Shown here: positions 1-7,894 of the stretch, one piece after another
Layout of the letters: every line of letters begins with the position of its first letter
Position numbering within the stretch: the stretch's first letter is position 1
NCBI RefSeq assembly: GCF_011392115.1
Contig: NZ_JAAJBT010000001.1
Location: forward strand, 434,001 to 498,000
From: Flavobacterium difficile
Lineage (GTDB): Bacteria > Bacteroidota > Bacteroidia > Flavobacteriales > Flavobacteriaceae
Direction of reading: 5' to 3'
DNA length: 64,000 bases
The notes under the pieces: model-generated
Database searches by the model: none
Seen by the model: only the letters and a program-made list of their open reading frames with translations
Told to the model about the DNA's origin: nothing
Program-made: the position numbers and the translations under genes

Positions 1-1
1 A

Positions 2-940
2 AAACCAAAAGCATCAAATCCTTTTCCACTTAAGTCGGTTATGGAAAGTCCGTATTATTTTGGAAAGAAACAAAATGCAGCGGTGCCAACTTATTTTTGT
101 GATGGTTGCGGTTGTGGAGCTAGTGGTGGAAGTATGGGTTTTGCTTCGATGCTAAATTCTAACTTTATTGGCATGCGTTATTTCAATCAGCAATACCGTT
201 CTAATGACGGATTGTATACCAATTCGCCTTGGTTAGAAGAAAATTTTAATACGGTGCAAGTTTGGGCTCGAATTCCGGTGTATAAAGGTTTTCAAATTTC
301 TGCTTTTGTGCCTTATAATTATCATGATAGAGAAACAACTACAGGTAAAAAATCGATTCGTGGTCTGGGCGATATAACGGTTTTAGCATTAGCGACAGTT
401 TGTAAAACTAAAGTCGACACCATTTCAAATTCATTTCAGCATAACATACAAGCTGGTGTAGGAGTGAAACTTCCAACAGGTGAATATAAAGAAACTAATT
501 CTGGAAGTATAAATCCTAGTTTTCAATTGGGAACAGGAAGTTGGGATGTGTTATTCACTACTGAATATGTATTGAAGAAAAATAAATTGGGTTGGAACAA
601 TATGGTGAATTACATTGTAAAAAACCAAAATGAAAAGTACTATCAATTTGGGAATCAGTTTAATTATGCTTCTACGCTTTTTTATTTGTTAGAAAATGAA
701 CTTTTGGCTTTTGCTCCACAGGTTGGAATTTCGGGAGAAGTATATGAAAGTAATTCGCAATTCAATCAGGAAGTGAAAAATACTAGCGGTGATGTAGTTT
801 TTAGTAAGTTTGGATTTGAACTAGGCTATAAAAAATGGTCTTTTGGAACTACAGTACAAGTGCCAATACATCAGAATTTGTTAAACGGTTTAGTGGAAGC
901 TAAGTCGAGATGGAGTTTGAACATCAATTATAAATTATAA
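2..940 (+). CDS. outer-membrane beta-barrel protein, putative transporter family (5' end cut off by window edge)
   Basis: The frame stays open from the left edge to the stop at 940, so the true start and probably a signal peptide lie outside the window; the ATG at 41 is likely internal. Near the visible N-terminus is a Cys-rich stretch (CDGCGCG), followed by about 260 residues of alternating aromatic/polar strands typical of an outer-membrane barrel and ending in Tyr-Lys-Leu. The pattern recalls the MetA-of-phenol-degradation-like 'transporter' family common in Flavobacteria. The substrate is unknown. A symmetrical terminator follows directly. The barrel assignment is inferred from sequence character, not from a search. 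Confidence 0.6.
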   Translation, partial: KPKASNPFPLKSVMESPYYFGKKQNAAVPTYFCDGCGCGASGGSMGFASMLNSNFIGMRYFNQQYRSNDGLYTNSPWLEENFNTVQVWARIPVYKGFQISAFVPYNYHDRETTTGKKSIRGLGDITVLALATVCKTKVDTISNSFQHNIQAGVGVKLPTGEYKETNSGSINPSFQLGTGSWDVLFTTEYVLKKNKLGWNNMVNYIVKNQNEKYYQFGNQFNYASTLFYLLENELLAFAPQVGISGEVYESNSQFNQEVKNTSGDVVFSKFGFELGYKKWSFGTTVQVPIHQNLLNGLVEAKSRWSLNINYKL

Positions 941-943
941 TTA

Positions 944-974
944 AAAAGCGACCTAATTTTAACAGGTCGCTTTT
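944..974. terminator. bidirectional intrinsic terminator
   Basis: An 11-bp perfect stem (AAAAGCGACCT / AGGTCGCTTTT) with a 9-nt loop has A and T runs on both sides. It lies between the end of the barrel gene (+) and the end of the M28 peptidase gene (-), so it can serve both convergent units. Confidence 0.85.
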
Positions 975-1009
975 ATTTTTATTATTGATCAGCAAATTTT
1001 CTTCTGATG

Positions 1010-1912
1010 TTAGTTAGCAGTATTTCCTAATTTTGGAACAAGTACAGATAGGTAATTATAAATAGTAAGCATTCCGTTATAGTTAATATAATCTGGATCA
1101 TCTGTGGTAGCATGGTAATCGTTATGTATGCCTGTCGTAAAATTGATACAAGGAACATTTTTGTTATAAAAAACTTTAGTGTCTAATTGAGAGAGTTTGT
1201 CTTCATCGGTTATATTTAAGGAAAATCCGAAGGGTTGTGTATCAATTTCTTTTAAGATAGAATTGAAAATTGGTGAAGTCATACATTTTATTTTTTTTTG
1301 ATCATCAGCCATTCTGCCTACCATGTCGAAGTTGACTACACCGCTTATCGATTTGAATTGATGTTTTTTCTGCTCAATCAATTTCGCAAAGGCTTCCGAG
1401 CCAAACAATCCGATTTCATGTGCCGCATAAAATACTATAAGATAATTTACCGTTTCTTTTTGTGGTTTGATGAGAAATTCCGACATCCCTAAAAGTAATG
1501 CAACACCCGATGCATTATCATCCGCGCCATTGTGAACTACATCAGATTTTTTACTCATAGATAAGGGACCACCCAAACCGATATGATCATAATGTGCACC
1601 CACAATAATGGTTTTTTTAGCTTTATTATTGATGAAATAATAACCATTTACACCTTGAATTTGAGTAGAATCGTTTAATTGTGCCACAAAAATTTGTTGG
1701 TTAAGCTTTTTGTGAGTCAGCAATTGGAATTGTTTATTGATAAATTTAAGAGATTTGATGGCTTCCGGTGAACCTGAAGCTCGGCCTTTCATGCTATCAT
1801 TGGCTAAAGTATAAATTACTTTTTTAAACAATTGCATTGTTATCGAATCCTTACTCTTTTGAGCAAGTAGGGATGAACAACAAAAAATAAAAATAACGAT
1901 GAGGTTTTTCAT
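1010..1912 (-). CDS. M28 family metallopeptidase, exported, with His in place of the catalytic Glu
   Basis: This is a zinc aminopeptidase-fold protein of about 300 residues with a signal peptide (MKNLIVIF... ending in LLAQ). The ATG at 1912 is preferred because the upstream in-frame extension would run through the terminator hairpin of the preceding gene. M28 landmarks are visible: GAHYDH (first zinc His), NGADDNASG (bridging Asp), NFDMVGR (Asp ligand) and GIHNDYH (last His). The usual Glu-Glu pair is His-Glu here (YAAHEIGLFGS, His at 1418-1420): the zinc-ligand Glu is kept but the general-base Glu is replaced. It probably acts in the periplasm. It may be an active variant subfamily or a weakened enzyme. 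Confidence 0.85.
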   Translation of the reverse strand: MKNLIVIFIFCCSSLLAQKSKDSITMQLFKKVIYTLANDSMKGRASGSPEAIKSLKFINKQFQLLTHKKLNQQIFVAQLNDSTQIQGVNGYYFINNKAKKTIIVGAHYDHIGLGGPLSMSKKSDVVHNGADDNASGVALLLGMSEFLIKPQKETVNYLIVFYAAHEIGLFGSEAFAKLIEQKKHQFKSISGVVNFDMVGRMADDQKKIKCMTSPIFNSILKEIDTQPFGFSLNITDEDKLSQLDTKVFYNKNVPCINFTTGIHNDYHATTDDPDYINYNGMLTIYNYLSVLVPKLGNTAN

Positions 1913-1921
1913 ATAAAAAAA

Positions 1922-1950
1922 TGAGGACTCTAATATACTTAGAATCCTCA
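1922..1950 (-). terminator. terminator of the collagen-like/T9SS unit
   Basis: An interrupted inverted repeat (TGAGGA with TCCTCA, inner TCTAA with TTAGA) is followed on the minus strand by a long T run. It lies just after the stop of the collagen-like gene and just before the M28 start. Confidence 0.75.
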
Positions 1951-1972
1951 ATTTAATTGAATAAATATTGAA

Positions 1973-4162
1973 TTATTTGCGGTTTACTTTCGCCATGTGA
2001 GCTGGAAGAGTTCCGAACTGGATATTTGTTCCATCCCACCATATAGCTTTTCCGTTAGCATCTTTGTTTCCATCATCAAATAATACTTGTTGGATATTAC
2101 GGTTGAAAGAAGGATCAGAAACCATTTTTGTAGCTTCTTCCATACGGTTATCAATACGATCACCTACAGCAATCCAAGAAAGCGCCACAGTACTGTTTCC
2201 ATTATTCATTTCACGAACGGTGAATCCGTTTTTGTCTACTGAAGCGATGTAAACACCATTACAGTTTCCATTTGGTGATACTGTTACTACTGGATTTTCA
2301 CCCAATAAAGCTTTATAGTTAGCATCAAATGCGATGTATGCTTCACCGTTTACCAATTGAGCATTTCCTTTAGAATAAATAGTCGCATCGATACTTGTTA
2401 CTGCGTAAACTGCAGTTTTTGGAGCCCCTTCAGCGCCAACTAATTCTACATTTTTTCCAGTTGTATAAGTGTTTCCTGAGTTGTATGAAGCAAATAAGTC
2501 ACCTGAGTTCAATTGTCCGATAACACGACCTTTTGTAACCGAACCAATCATCGCTCCGAAGAAACCACCACCAACACCTGTTAATTCAGAAGTAGGTAAA
2601 TATCCACCACCACTTGCGTAAGCAGCAGAACCGTATACACCATAGTTTAATAAACCACTACTACGGTATCCAAGAGAACCCCAATAAGTACCATTTACTT
2701 CAGCACCAAATGTACCACCACAACGAGAATAGTCATTATAATTCCAACCTGCTACACCAAATGTGTACACATCACCCCAGAAGTTGTAACCAGCAGTTGC
2801 AGAGTTAGCAGCTATTTGAGAATAAGCTGTACCATCGTTTTGTGAGTCGCGTGTACGGTATCCAAATAATGAATGTTGACCATCTCCGTTAGCAGTTAAT
2901 TGCTGGCGGTATGTATATAATTGGTAAATAATAGATGGTGTTGCAAGACCAACAGAAGTACTTGTACCATTGTCTTGAAATAATGAATTACCAATAACAG
3001 AGCCTGGACCATTTGTCCATTTAGTCATGAAGTTATTTGTACCTGTACCAGTAACAGCTCCAGCAGCTCCAGCAGATAAATTTCCTGCAGCATCAGTTAA
3101 TACAACACGGCTACCCACACCAGCCAAAGCTGTCACACGTTCATTAGTTGTTACAGACGTTCCTGTAACTGTGTGCGTACTTGTACCATTGTTCCATGTG
3201 TTATTGGCACTAGCGCCAGCTACTCCAGCATTATTGTATATAATTTGTGTATCAGCACCTGCTACTGGTCCTGCAGGTCCTGTAGCACCAGCTGGTCCTT
3301 GAGGTCCTGTTGGTCCAGTAGCACCTGTTAAACCTGCTGGTCCTTGAGGTCCTGTAGCACCAATTGGTCCTGTAGCACCTGTTGGTCCTTGTGGTCCTGT
3401 TGGTCCAGTTGCTCCATCAAGTCCGTTTGTTCCCGCTGGTCCTTGAGGTCCTATTGGTCCTTGAGGTCCTGGAGCTCCATCGATACCATTCATTCCTGCA
3501 GGTCCTGTAGGTCCAGTAGCACCATTAGCCCCCGGTATTCCTTGCGGCCCTTGCGGTCCCATTGGTCCAGTCGCGCCATCAAGTCCATTTGTTCCTGCTG
3601 GTCCTTGCGGTCCCATCGGTCCAGTTGCACCAATAGCTCCTTGTGTTCCTTGTGTTCCCGTTGGTCCTGCTGGTCCTTGAGGTCCTTGAGGTCCTGCTGG
3701 TCCAACTGCACCATTGATTCCGTTTGTTCCCGCCGGTCCTTGAGGTCCCGCTGGCCCTGGTGTGCCATTGGCACTAAATAGAGCATAAGGTACACTCATT
3801 AGTTCACTTGTACCTGTTATACTATAGGTTGTTCCTCCCGTTGGGTCGGTTTCTGTTTTTATAAAATAAGGTCCTGTTGCCCAATTAATACCAGAGAATG
3901 TACCAGTTACTGCTGTCCCTGTTCCTATTTCTACACTTACTAGACCATTCGCATTGGTACTTGCTGCTTGAGTTTCTTCATAAACTACGGTTCCAGTAGC
4001 GCTACCTTGTAAAATACTTATTCTCATGCCCACTGGTGTTGACGTCACTAAAGCACTACTACTGTTGCGAATTACTGCTTGGTAACTCATTTTTTGTGGG
4101 GCTTGTGCTAATGCGCTAGCTGATATAAGTAAACCTATTACTGCAAAATAAATTTTTTTCAT
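1973..4162 (-). CDS. collagen-like (Gly-X-Y) secreted/surface protein
   Basis: A 729-residue protein. Residues 1-20 are a signal peptide ending ALAQ. Residues 21-130 form a Ser/Thr/Gly-rich domain ([10 protein letters not shown]... [11 protein letters not shown]). Residues about 132-302 are nearly uninterrupted Gly-X-Y triplets rich in GPQ, GPA and GAT, and should form a collagen triple helix. The remaining ~425 residues are Gly/Asn/Thr-rich, with repeated aromatic-Gly motifs resembling beta-rich fibre or tail-spike proteins. No T9SS sorting domain or S74 chaperone motif was recognised at the C-terminus (ends AKVNRK). The gene lies 12 nt downstream of a T9SS mini-protein gene, so the two are probably co-transcribed. 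The Gly-X-Y DNA is degenerate 9-bp repeats and prone to length change. The role (adhesion or surface fibre) is inferred. Confidence 0.85.
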   Translation of the reverse strand: MKKIYFAVIGLLISASALAQAPQKMSYQAVIRNSSSALVTSTPVGMRISILQGSATGTVVYEETQAASTNANGLVSVEIGTGTAVTGTFSGINWATGPYFIKTETDPTGGTTYSITGTSELMSVPYALFSANGTPGPAGPQGPAGTNGINGAVGPAGPQGPQGPAGPTGTQGTQGAIGATGPMGPQGPAGTNGLDGATGPMGPQGPQGIPGANGATGPTGPAGMNGIDGAPGPQGPIGPQGPAGTNGLDGATGPTGPQGPTGATGPIGATGPQGPAGLTGATGPTGPQGPAGATGPAGPVAGADTQIIYNNAGVAGASANNTWNNGTSTHTVTGTSVTTNERVTALAGVGSRVVLTDAAGNLSAGAAGAVTGTGTNNFMTKWTNGPGSVIGNSLFQDNGTSTSVGLATPSIIYQLYTYRQQLTANGDGQHSLFGYRTRDSQNDGTAYSQIAANSATAGYNFWGDVYTFGVAGWNYNDYSRCGGTFGAEVNGTYWGSLGYRSSGLLNYGVYGSAAYASGGGYLPTSELTGVGGGFFGAMIGSVTKGRVIGQLNSGDLFASYNSGNTYTTGKNVELVGAEGAPKTAVYAVTSIDATIYSKGNAQLVNGEAYIAFDANYKALLGENPVVTVSPNGNCNGVYIASVDKNGFTVREMNNGNSTVALSWIAVGDRIDNRMEEATKMVSDPSFNRNIQQVLFDDGNKDANGKAIWWDGTNIQFGTLPAHMAKVNRK

Positions 4163-4174
4163 ATTCTAATATTT

Positions 4175-4657
4175 TTAATTTTTAATAAGTTTGAATGTTT
4201 TTACTTCTTTATTGTTTCGGGTTACTTTTAAAAAATAACTGCCACTAGATAAATTTTCCATGCGGATGGTCTCAATCGACTTTGTAATTTTATTGGTTTC
4301 AATTAATTTACCTGTTATGTCAAATAATTGAAAACTTAAATTAGTACGGTCAAAATCTCCAATATTTAGTGTTAAATAATTGGAAGTTGGATTAGGATAA
4401 GCCTGCATATTCAAACTTATTTGATTTTCTTCTATTCCCAATACAATAGATATTTCAAAGGGTTGTTGTACACCTTGCGCTACAGAACCCGTTGTTCCTG
4501 TTTGTGTGGTGTAACCTACTTGACCAACGGTGTAAGCTACGCTACCACCGCTTCCTGAAGCATCACCACCAGAGGTGTTGGGTGCTTGTTGTGCTTGTAC
4601 TGTGGTTAAGCCAAAGCCTAATAACAGTAATGCAACTGGTTTTGTGTTTTTTTTCAT
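4175..4657 (-). CDS. small T9SS type A sorting-domain protein
   Basis: A 160-residue protein with a signal peptide (MKKNTKPVALLLLGFGLTT...QAQ), then only about 60 residues of Gly/Ser/Thr/Gln-rich sequence (SGGDASGSGGS, VAQGVQQPFEI), then a complete type IX secretion C-terminal domain of about 75 residues with the marks AYPNPTSNYL, FDITGK, LSSGSYFLKV and a terminal FKLIKN. The CTD predicts passage through the outer membrane by T9SS and attachment to the cell surface. The cargo part is too short to be an enzyme. It is the first gene of a likely two-gene unit with the collagen-like protein, suggesting a structural or anchoring partner (inference). Confidence 0.88.
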   Translation of the reverse strand: MKKNTKPVALLLLGFGLTTVQAQQAPNTSGGDASGSGGSVAYTVGQVGYTTQTGTTGSVAQGVQQPFEISIVLGIEENQISLNMQAYPNPTSNYLTLNIGDFDRTNLSFQLFDITGKLIETNKITKSIETIRMENLSSGSYFLKVTRNNKEVKTFKLIKN

Positions 4658-5119
4658 TTTGGATTGTTTTTATAGTTGACTTAAATTTTCATGAATATAA
4701 AAGAGAACTGTATACACAGCATTTTGTACTTGTTTAACTCTTTTGTGTTTTTTTTCTAAATGGGCAACCCTATATAGAGTGATGAAATCGCTTATTTGGG
4801 ATTAAGCTTCATCTTTTTAACGTATTTATCAGTAGGTATTTTTAATAAATAGTTGATATTCAAATATATGAATATTTTAACAAAAAAAGTAAATTTTTGT
4901 CATGAACTAGAGATAATGTGTTATGAAATGACAAAAAGTTAATATTTTGACTAAGGTTTTCAAGTAAAGTTAACTTGTTTTTGGTTAGGATCACAAATCT
5001 GAATAGTGGTTTTAATTAGACTTGTTTGCTTTTTAGTAAAGAATTTTAAACGATTATATTTTTTTTAAGTTGCGATATCAATTGTTTAAAGTTGACGAGC
5101 ATTACAGTTTTAGTCTAAA
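4658..5119. other. 462-bp AT-rich gene-free region upstream of the T9SS/collagen unit
   Basis: No convincing coding sequence was seen on either strand. It should hold the promoter of the minus-strand unit beginning at 4657. The best -7 candidate is TATATTTG on the minus strand (CAAATATA at 4861-4868), but no well-spaced -33 box accompanies it. The resulting leader of about 200 nt would be long for this genome. Confidence 0.5.
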
Positions 5120-5152
5120 AAAAAGCGACCGAGTTAAATTCGATCGCTTTTT
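5120..5152 (-). terminator. intrinsic terminator after the small envelope-protein pair
   Basis: A stem AAAAAGCGA / TCGCTTTTT is followed on the minus strand by a T run. It lies 12 nt beyond the stop at 5165. Confidence 0.8.
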
Positions 5153-5164
5153 GATATCATTTTA

Positions 5165-5788
5165 TTAAAAAGTACTTTTTTCGGTCTTACTATTTTCTGG
5201 AAGTTGAAATTCTTTATCGTCAAGTTTCATCTCTTTAATTTCTGTTGCCGTGCTGACAAGTGTAAATTGAGCATTTTCTATAATTGATTTTAAAGGAAAT
5301 GCTTTAGCTTCTTTTAAATAATTGTACCAATTTCCGTAAAGATGTTCTTCAAATAAGCTAATGTCTACTCCAAATGCTGTATTGAAATAGTATTTTTGAA
5401 TGCCACTTTTGCAAGTTAAAACTACTTCATCACAAGTGTACCCCAAAACTTTAGTCACTGCTTTATTTATTTCAATTTTTACTACTTCATCTGCATTTAT
5501 AGAAACATCATTCCAAAAAATAATTTCAGAATTAGCCATTTTAGTATAAAGTTTACGGTCTGCTTTAGAGTAAAGTTGCCATTGTAAGAACTTACCATTT
5601 GTAATAGATTTATAATTTCCGTTTTTGGTTAAATATTCTTGATTGTTTCCCATCATTACAGTAAATTGTTCACTTGACATATTTGGGAGTTTACTTTCAT
5701 ACGTAGTATTATAAAATATTTTGCCTTCGAAAGTTTGACCGAACACGCTTGCAGATAGTAGCGTTAGGATAAATGCAAATTTTTTCAT
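5165..5788 (-). CDS. exported protein of unknown function, DUF4412/GLPGLI-like
   Basis: A 207-residue protein with a signal peptide (MKKFAFILTLLSASVFGQ). The mature part is beta-rich and built like flavobacterial DUF4412/GLPGLI-type proteins: an early FEGKIFYNTTYES strand, a KVLGYTCDEVVL stretch with a single Cys, and a late ATEIKEMKLDDKEFQLPE strand. Function is unknown. It starts 4 nt after the stop of the upstream lipoprotein gene, so the two form one unit ending at the terminator near 5120. The family resemblance is from memory only. Confidence 0.7.
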   Translation of the reverse strand: MKKFAFILTLLSASVFGQTFEGKIFYNTTYESKLPNMSSEQFTVMMGNNQEYLTKNGNYKSITNGKFLQWQLYSKADRKLYTKMANSEIIFWNDVSINADEVVKIEINKAVTKVLGYTCDEVVLTCKSGIQKYYFNTAFGVDISLFEEHLYGNWYNYLKEAKAFPLKSIIENAQFTLVSTATEIKEMKLDDKEFQLPENSKTEKSTF

Positions 5789-5792
5789 GTAT

Positions 5793-6458
5793 TTAGAATT
5801 TAGTTTTCAAAATTGTTATGGAAGAATTAATTGCATTTTGAATAGAATAGGAAAGGTTTGAAAAATCTTCTCCTTTTTTCCAATTTCCATCAATTTTAGC
5901 AGCTGTTTGAAAATTATCTTGTAGTAGCAGCGAATTGTCAGTTAAATCTATAATTTCGGTTCCTATGCTTACATAACCTTGTTTATTTATTTCAATTACG
6001 CCTTGATACGTTACTAATATTCCATGTTTTACTTTCACATATAAAATTTCATCCACATTATTTGTAGTTTTAAATTTTCTAAAATCCTTTTTATTAAATT
6101 TTTTATCAGATTTTGGTTTATCGAATTTCTCAAGTGTTTGGTAATCAAATTTCTGGTCTATAAATACAAATTCTTTATTTTTAGATTTTAGAATAGAAGT
6201 TATTTCGGCCTTAATTTTTTCATTTAATTTTAATTTTGGCTCGATACTTTTTAAGGGTTCTGTAAATTTATTACCAGGTGTTAAAGCCATATCTAACAAG
6301 CCTTGTCCACCCGCTTTAGCCATTCCGATTTCATCTACTTGTAAAATTACACCTACTTTTTTTGTGTTGTAAAATTGTTGATTTATAGGTAAACTAGTCA
6401 CACAACTTGTAACCATAAATAATAAGAAGCAACCAAGAGTTAATTTAAATAATTTCAT
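5793..6458 (-). CDS. hypothetical lipoprotein
   Basis: A 221-residue protein with a lipoprotein signal (MKLFKLTLGCFLLFMVTSC, acylated Cys about residue 19). The mature domain is Lys-rich and mixed alpha/beta (KKVGVILQVDEIG near the start, GVIEINKQGYVSIGTEIIDL late). The layout of a beta sheet with 'II DLTDNSLL' strands resembles envelope lipoproteins that sit at the inner face of the outer membrane, but no named family was recognised. It is co-directional with and almost touching the DUF4412-like gene, implying co-expression. Confidence 0.7.
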   Translation of the reverse strand: MKLFKLTLGCFLLFMVTSCVTSLPINQQFYNTKKVGVILQVDEIGMAKAGGQGLLDMALTPGNKFTEPLKSIEPKLKLNEKIKAEITSILKSKNKEFVFIDQKFDYQTLEKFDKPKSDKKFNKKDFRKFKTTNNVDEILYVKVKHGILVTYQGVIEINKQGYVSIGTEIIDLTDNSLLLQDNFQTAAKIDGNWKKGEDFSNLSYSIQNAINSSITILKTKF

Positions 6459-6509
6459 TTTGTAATAAAAGTTTAGTTTTTTCAGTAAATATAGAAAATT
6501 CTCACAAAA

Positions 6510-6541
6510 AAATCCTCACTTATGTTATAAAGAGAGGATTT
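6510..6541 (-). terminator. terminator of the cysteine-synthase-like gene
   Basis: An inverted repeat AAATCCTC / GAGGATTT is followed on the minus strand by TTTTTTG. It lies about 25 nt after the stop at 6566. Confidence 0.75.
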
Positions 6542-6565
6542 AGTGTAATGAAATTTTAAAAAATA

Positions 6566-7606
6566 TTATTTTATGATTTCTATTTTCAACGATTCATCTA
6601 TGTTTTCGGAGTCTAAAAAACCTTGTTCTTGCATCCATTCGTCGCTGTAAATTTTACTCATATAACGCGAGCCGTGGTCTGGAAATACTACAACTACGTT
6701 GCTGTTTGCGTCAAAAGCACCCATTTCTGCATATTGTTTCACCGCTTGAAAGGCTGCACCAGAAGTATAACCTACAAACAAACCTTCCGTTCTAGAAATT
6801 TCTCTGGCCATAATGGCACTTTCTTTATCTGTAACTTTTACATATTGGTCGATAATGTCAAAATCGGTTGCGGTTGGAATTAAGTTCTTACCCAAACCTT
6901 CAATTTTGTACGAGTAAATTTCTTTTTCGTCAAATTCTTTGGTTTCGTGGTATTTTTTTAACACAGATCCGTAAGCATCTACACCTAAAATTTTAATCGC
7001 AGGATTTTTTTCTTTTAAGTATTTTCCAATACCTGAAATGGTGCCACCCGTTCCGCTGCACACTACCACGTGAGTGACTAATCCGTTAGTTTGCTCCCAA
7101 ATTTCTTTACCTGTACTGCAATAATGCGCATCAATATTCAACGCATTAAAATACTGATTGATGTAAATGGAATTGGGTGTTTCTTCGTGTACTCTTTTGG
7201 CTACTTCATAATAACTTCTTGGGTCGTCTGCTGCTACACTTGCTGGACAAACATATACTTTTGCACCCATACTTTTCAGCATGTCTATTTTATCAGGTGA
7301 ACTTTTATCGCTAACCGCTAAAATACATTTGTAGCCTTTGATAATGCTAATCATGGCCAAACTAAAACCGGTGTTTCCAGAAGTAGTTTCTACGATAGTT
7401 GCCCCAGGTTTTAAAATGCCTTTTTCTTCTGCACTGTTGATAATATGTAACGCAATACGGTCTTTAGCCGAATGTCCGGGATTGAAAGCTTCTACTTTAG
7501 CGTAAAAGTTTCCGGTTAATCCGACGGCAATTTTATTTAGCTTAATTATGGGTGTGTTCCCAACTAACTCTAAAACAGAATTGTGGGCCTTGATTTCGTT
7601 TTTCAT
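6566..7606 (-). CDS. PLP-dependent cysteine synthase family protein (no CBS domains)
   Basis: A 346-residue fold-type II PLP enzyme. The ATG at 7606 is chosen over an in-frame GTG at 7624. Visible marks: [11 protein letters not shown] at the start, NPGHSAKDR with the Schiff-base Lys, TSGNTG binding the substrate carboxylate, and [13 protein letters not shown] binding PLP phosphate. The family makes cysteine from O-acetylserine or cystathionine from homocysteine plus serine; this copy cannot be assigned to one from sequence alone. It is clearly a paralogue of the 453-residue enzyme at 27544 (shared [29 protein letters not shown] and [26 protein letters not shown] segments) but lacks the C-terminal CBS pair. 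A repeat array occupies its 5' leader. Confidence 0.88.
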   Translation of the reverse strand: MKNEIKAHNSVLELVGNTPIIKLNKIAVGLTGNFYAKVEAFNPGHSAKDRIALHIINSAEEKGILKPGATIVETTSGNTGFSLAMISIIKGYKCILAVSDKSSPDKIDMLKSMGAKVYVCPASVAADDPRSYYEVAKRVHEETPNSIYINQYFNALNIDAHYCSTGKEIWEQTNGLVTHVVVCSGTGGTISGIGKYLKEKNPAIKILGVDAYGSVLKKYHETKEFDEKEIYSYKIEGLGKNLIPTATDFDIIDQYVKVTDKESAIMAREISRTEGLFVGYTSGAAFQAVKQYAEMGAFDANSNVVVVFPDHGSRYMSKIYSDEWMQEQGFLDSENIDESLKIEIIK

Positions 7607-7613
7607 CTTTTTT

Positions 7614-7882
7614 GTTTTAAACACATAGGCACATAGTTTCTTTAAAATTGTAAGGAGTCGCTTCGCTTAAAATAGTTTACATAAGTGTGGTGTATATTTT
7701 TATTGGAAAGACTTTACTTCAATTTATTAGCTATGAACTTAATTTATTTTTAAACACATAAGCACATAGTTTTTTTAAAATTGTATGGAGTCGCTTCGCT
7801 TAAAATTGTCTTTATAACTATGTTTACTATTTTAAATGAAATGACTAAAAATTAAAATAATTCTATGTGCCTATGTGTTTCA
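7614..7882. repeat. direct and inverted repeat array between the S9 peptidase and cysteine synthase genes
   Basis: Two direct copies of a unit of about 57 bp lie at 7616-7675 and 7750-7808 (AAACACATAGGCACATAG ... GGAGTCGCTTCGCTTAAAA), differing at only a few bases. The core of the unit (CTATGTGCCTATGTGTTT) recurs inverted at 7863-7880, so each direct copy can form a long-range stem with it. The array fills most of the 288-bp spacer. On the minus strand the inverted core lies about 13 nt after the peptidase stop, and the last direct copy ends about 10 nt before the cysteine synthase ATG. No promoter of the usual type was found inside. Confidence 0.9.
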
Positions 7883-7894
7883 AAATTCAATACT

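Noticed and set aside
3344..3781. Open Ser/Cys/Trp-rich frame on the plus strand.
   Set aside because: It is the antisense shadow of the Gly-X-Y repeats; its composition is a by-product of GGT/CCT-rich codons.
3245..3785. Dense short DNA repeats that could suggest a CRISPR array or minisatellite.
   Set aside because: Repeats are 9 bp, degenerate and in frame with Gly-X-Y codons of the collagen-like protein; there are no spacers of constant length and no cas genes.
4658..5119. Possible small genes or riboswitch in the longest gene-free stretch.
   Set aside because: No frame has a plausible start, length or composition, and no known riboswitch core was recognised.
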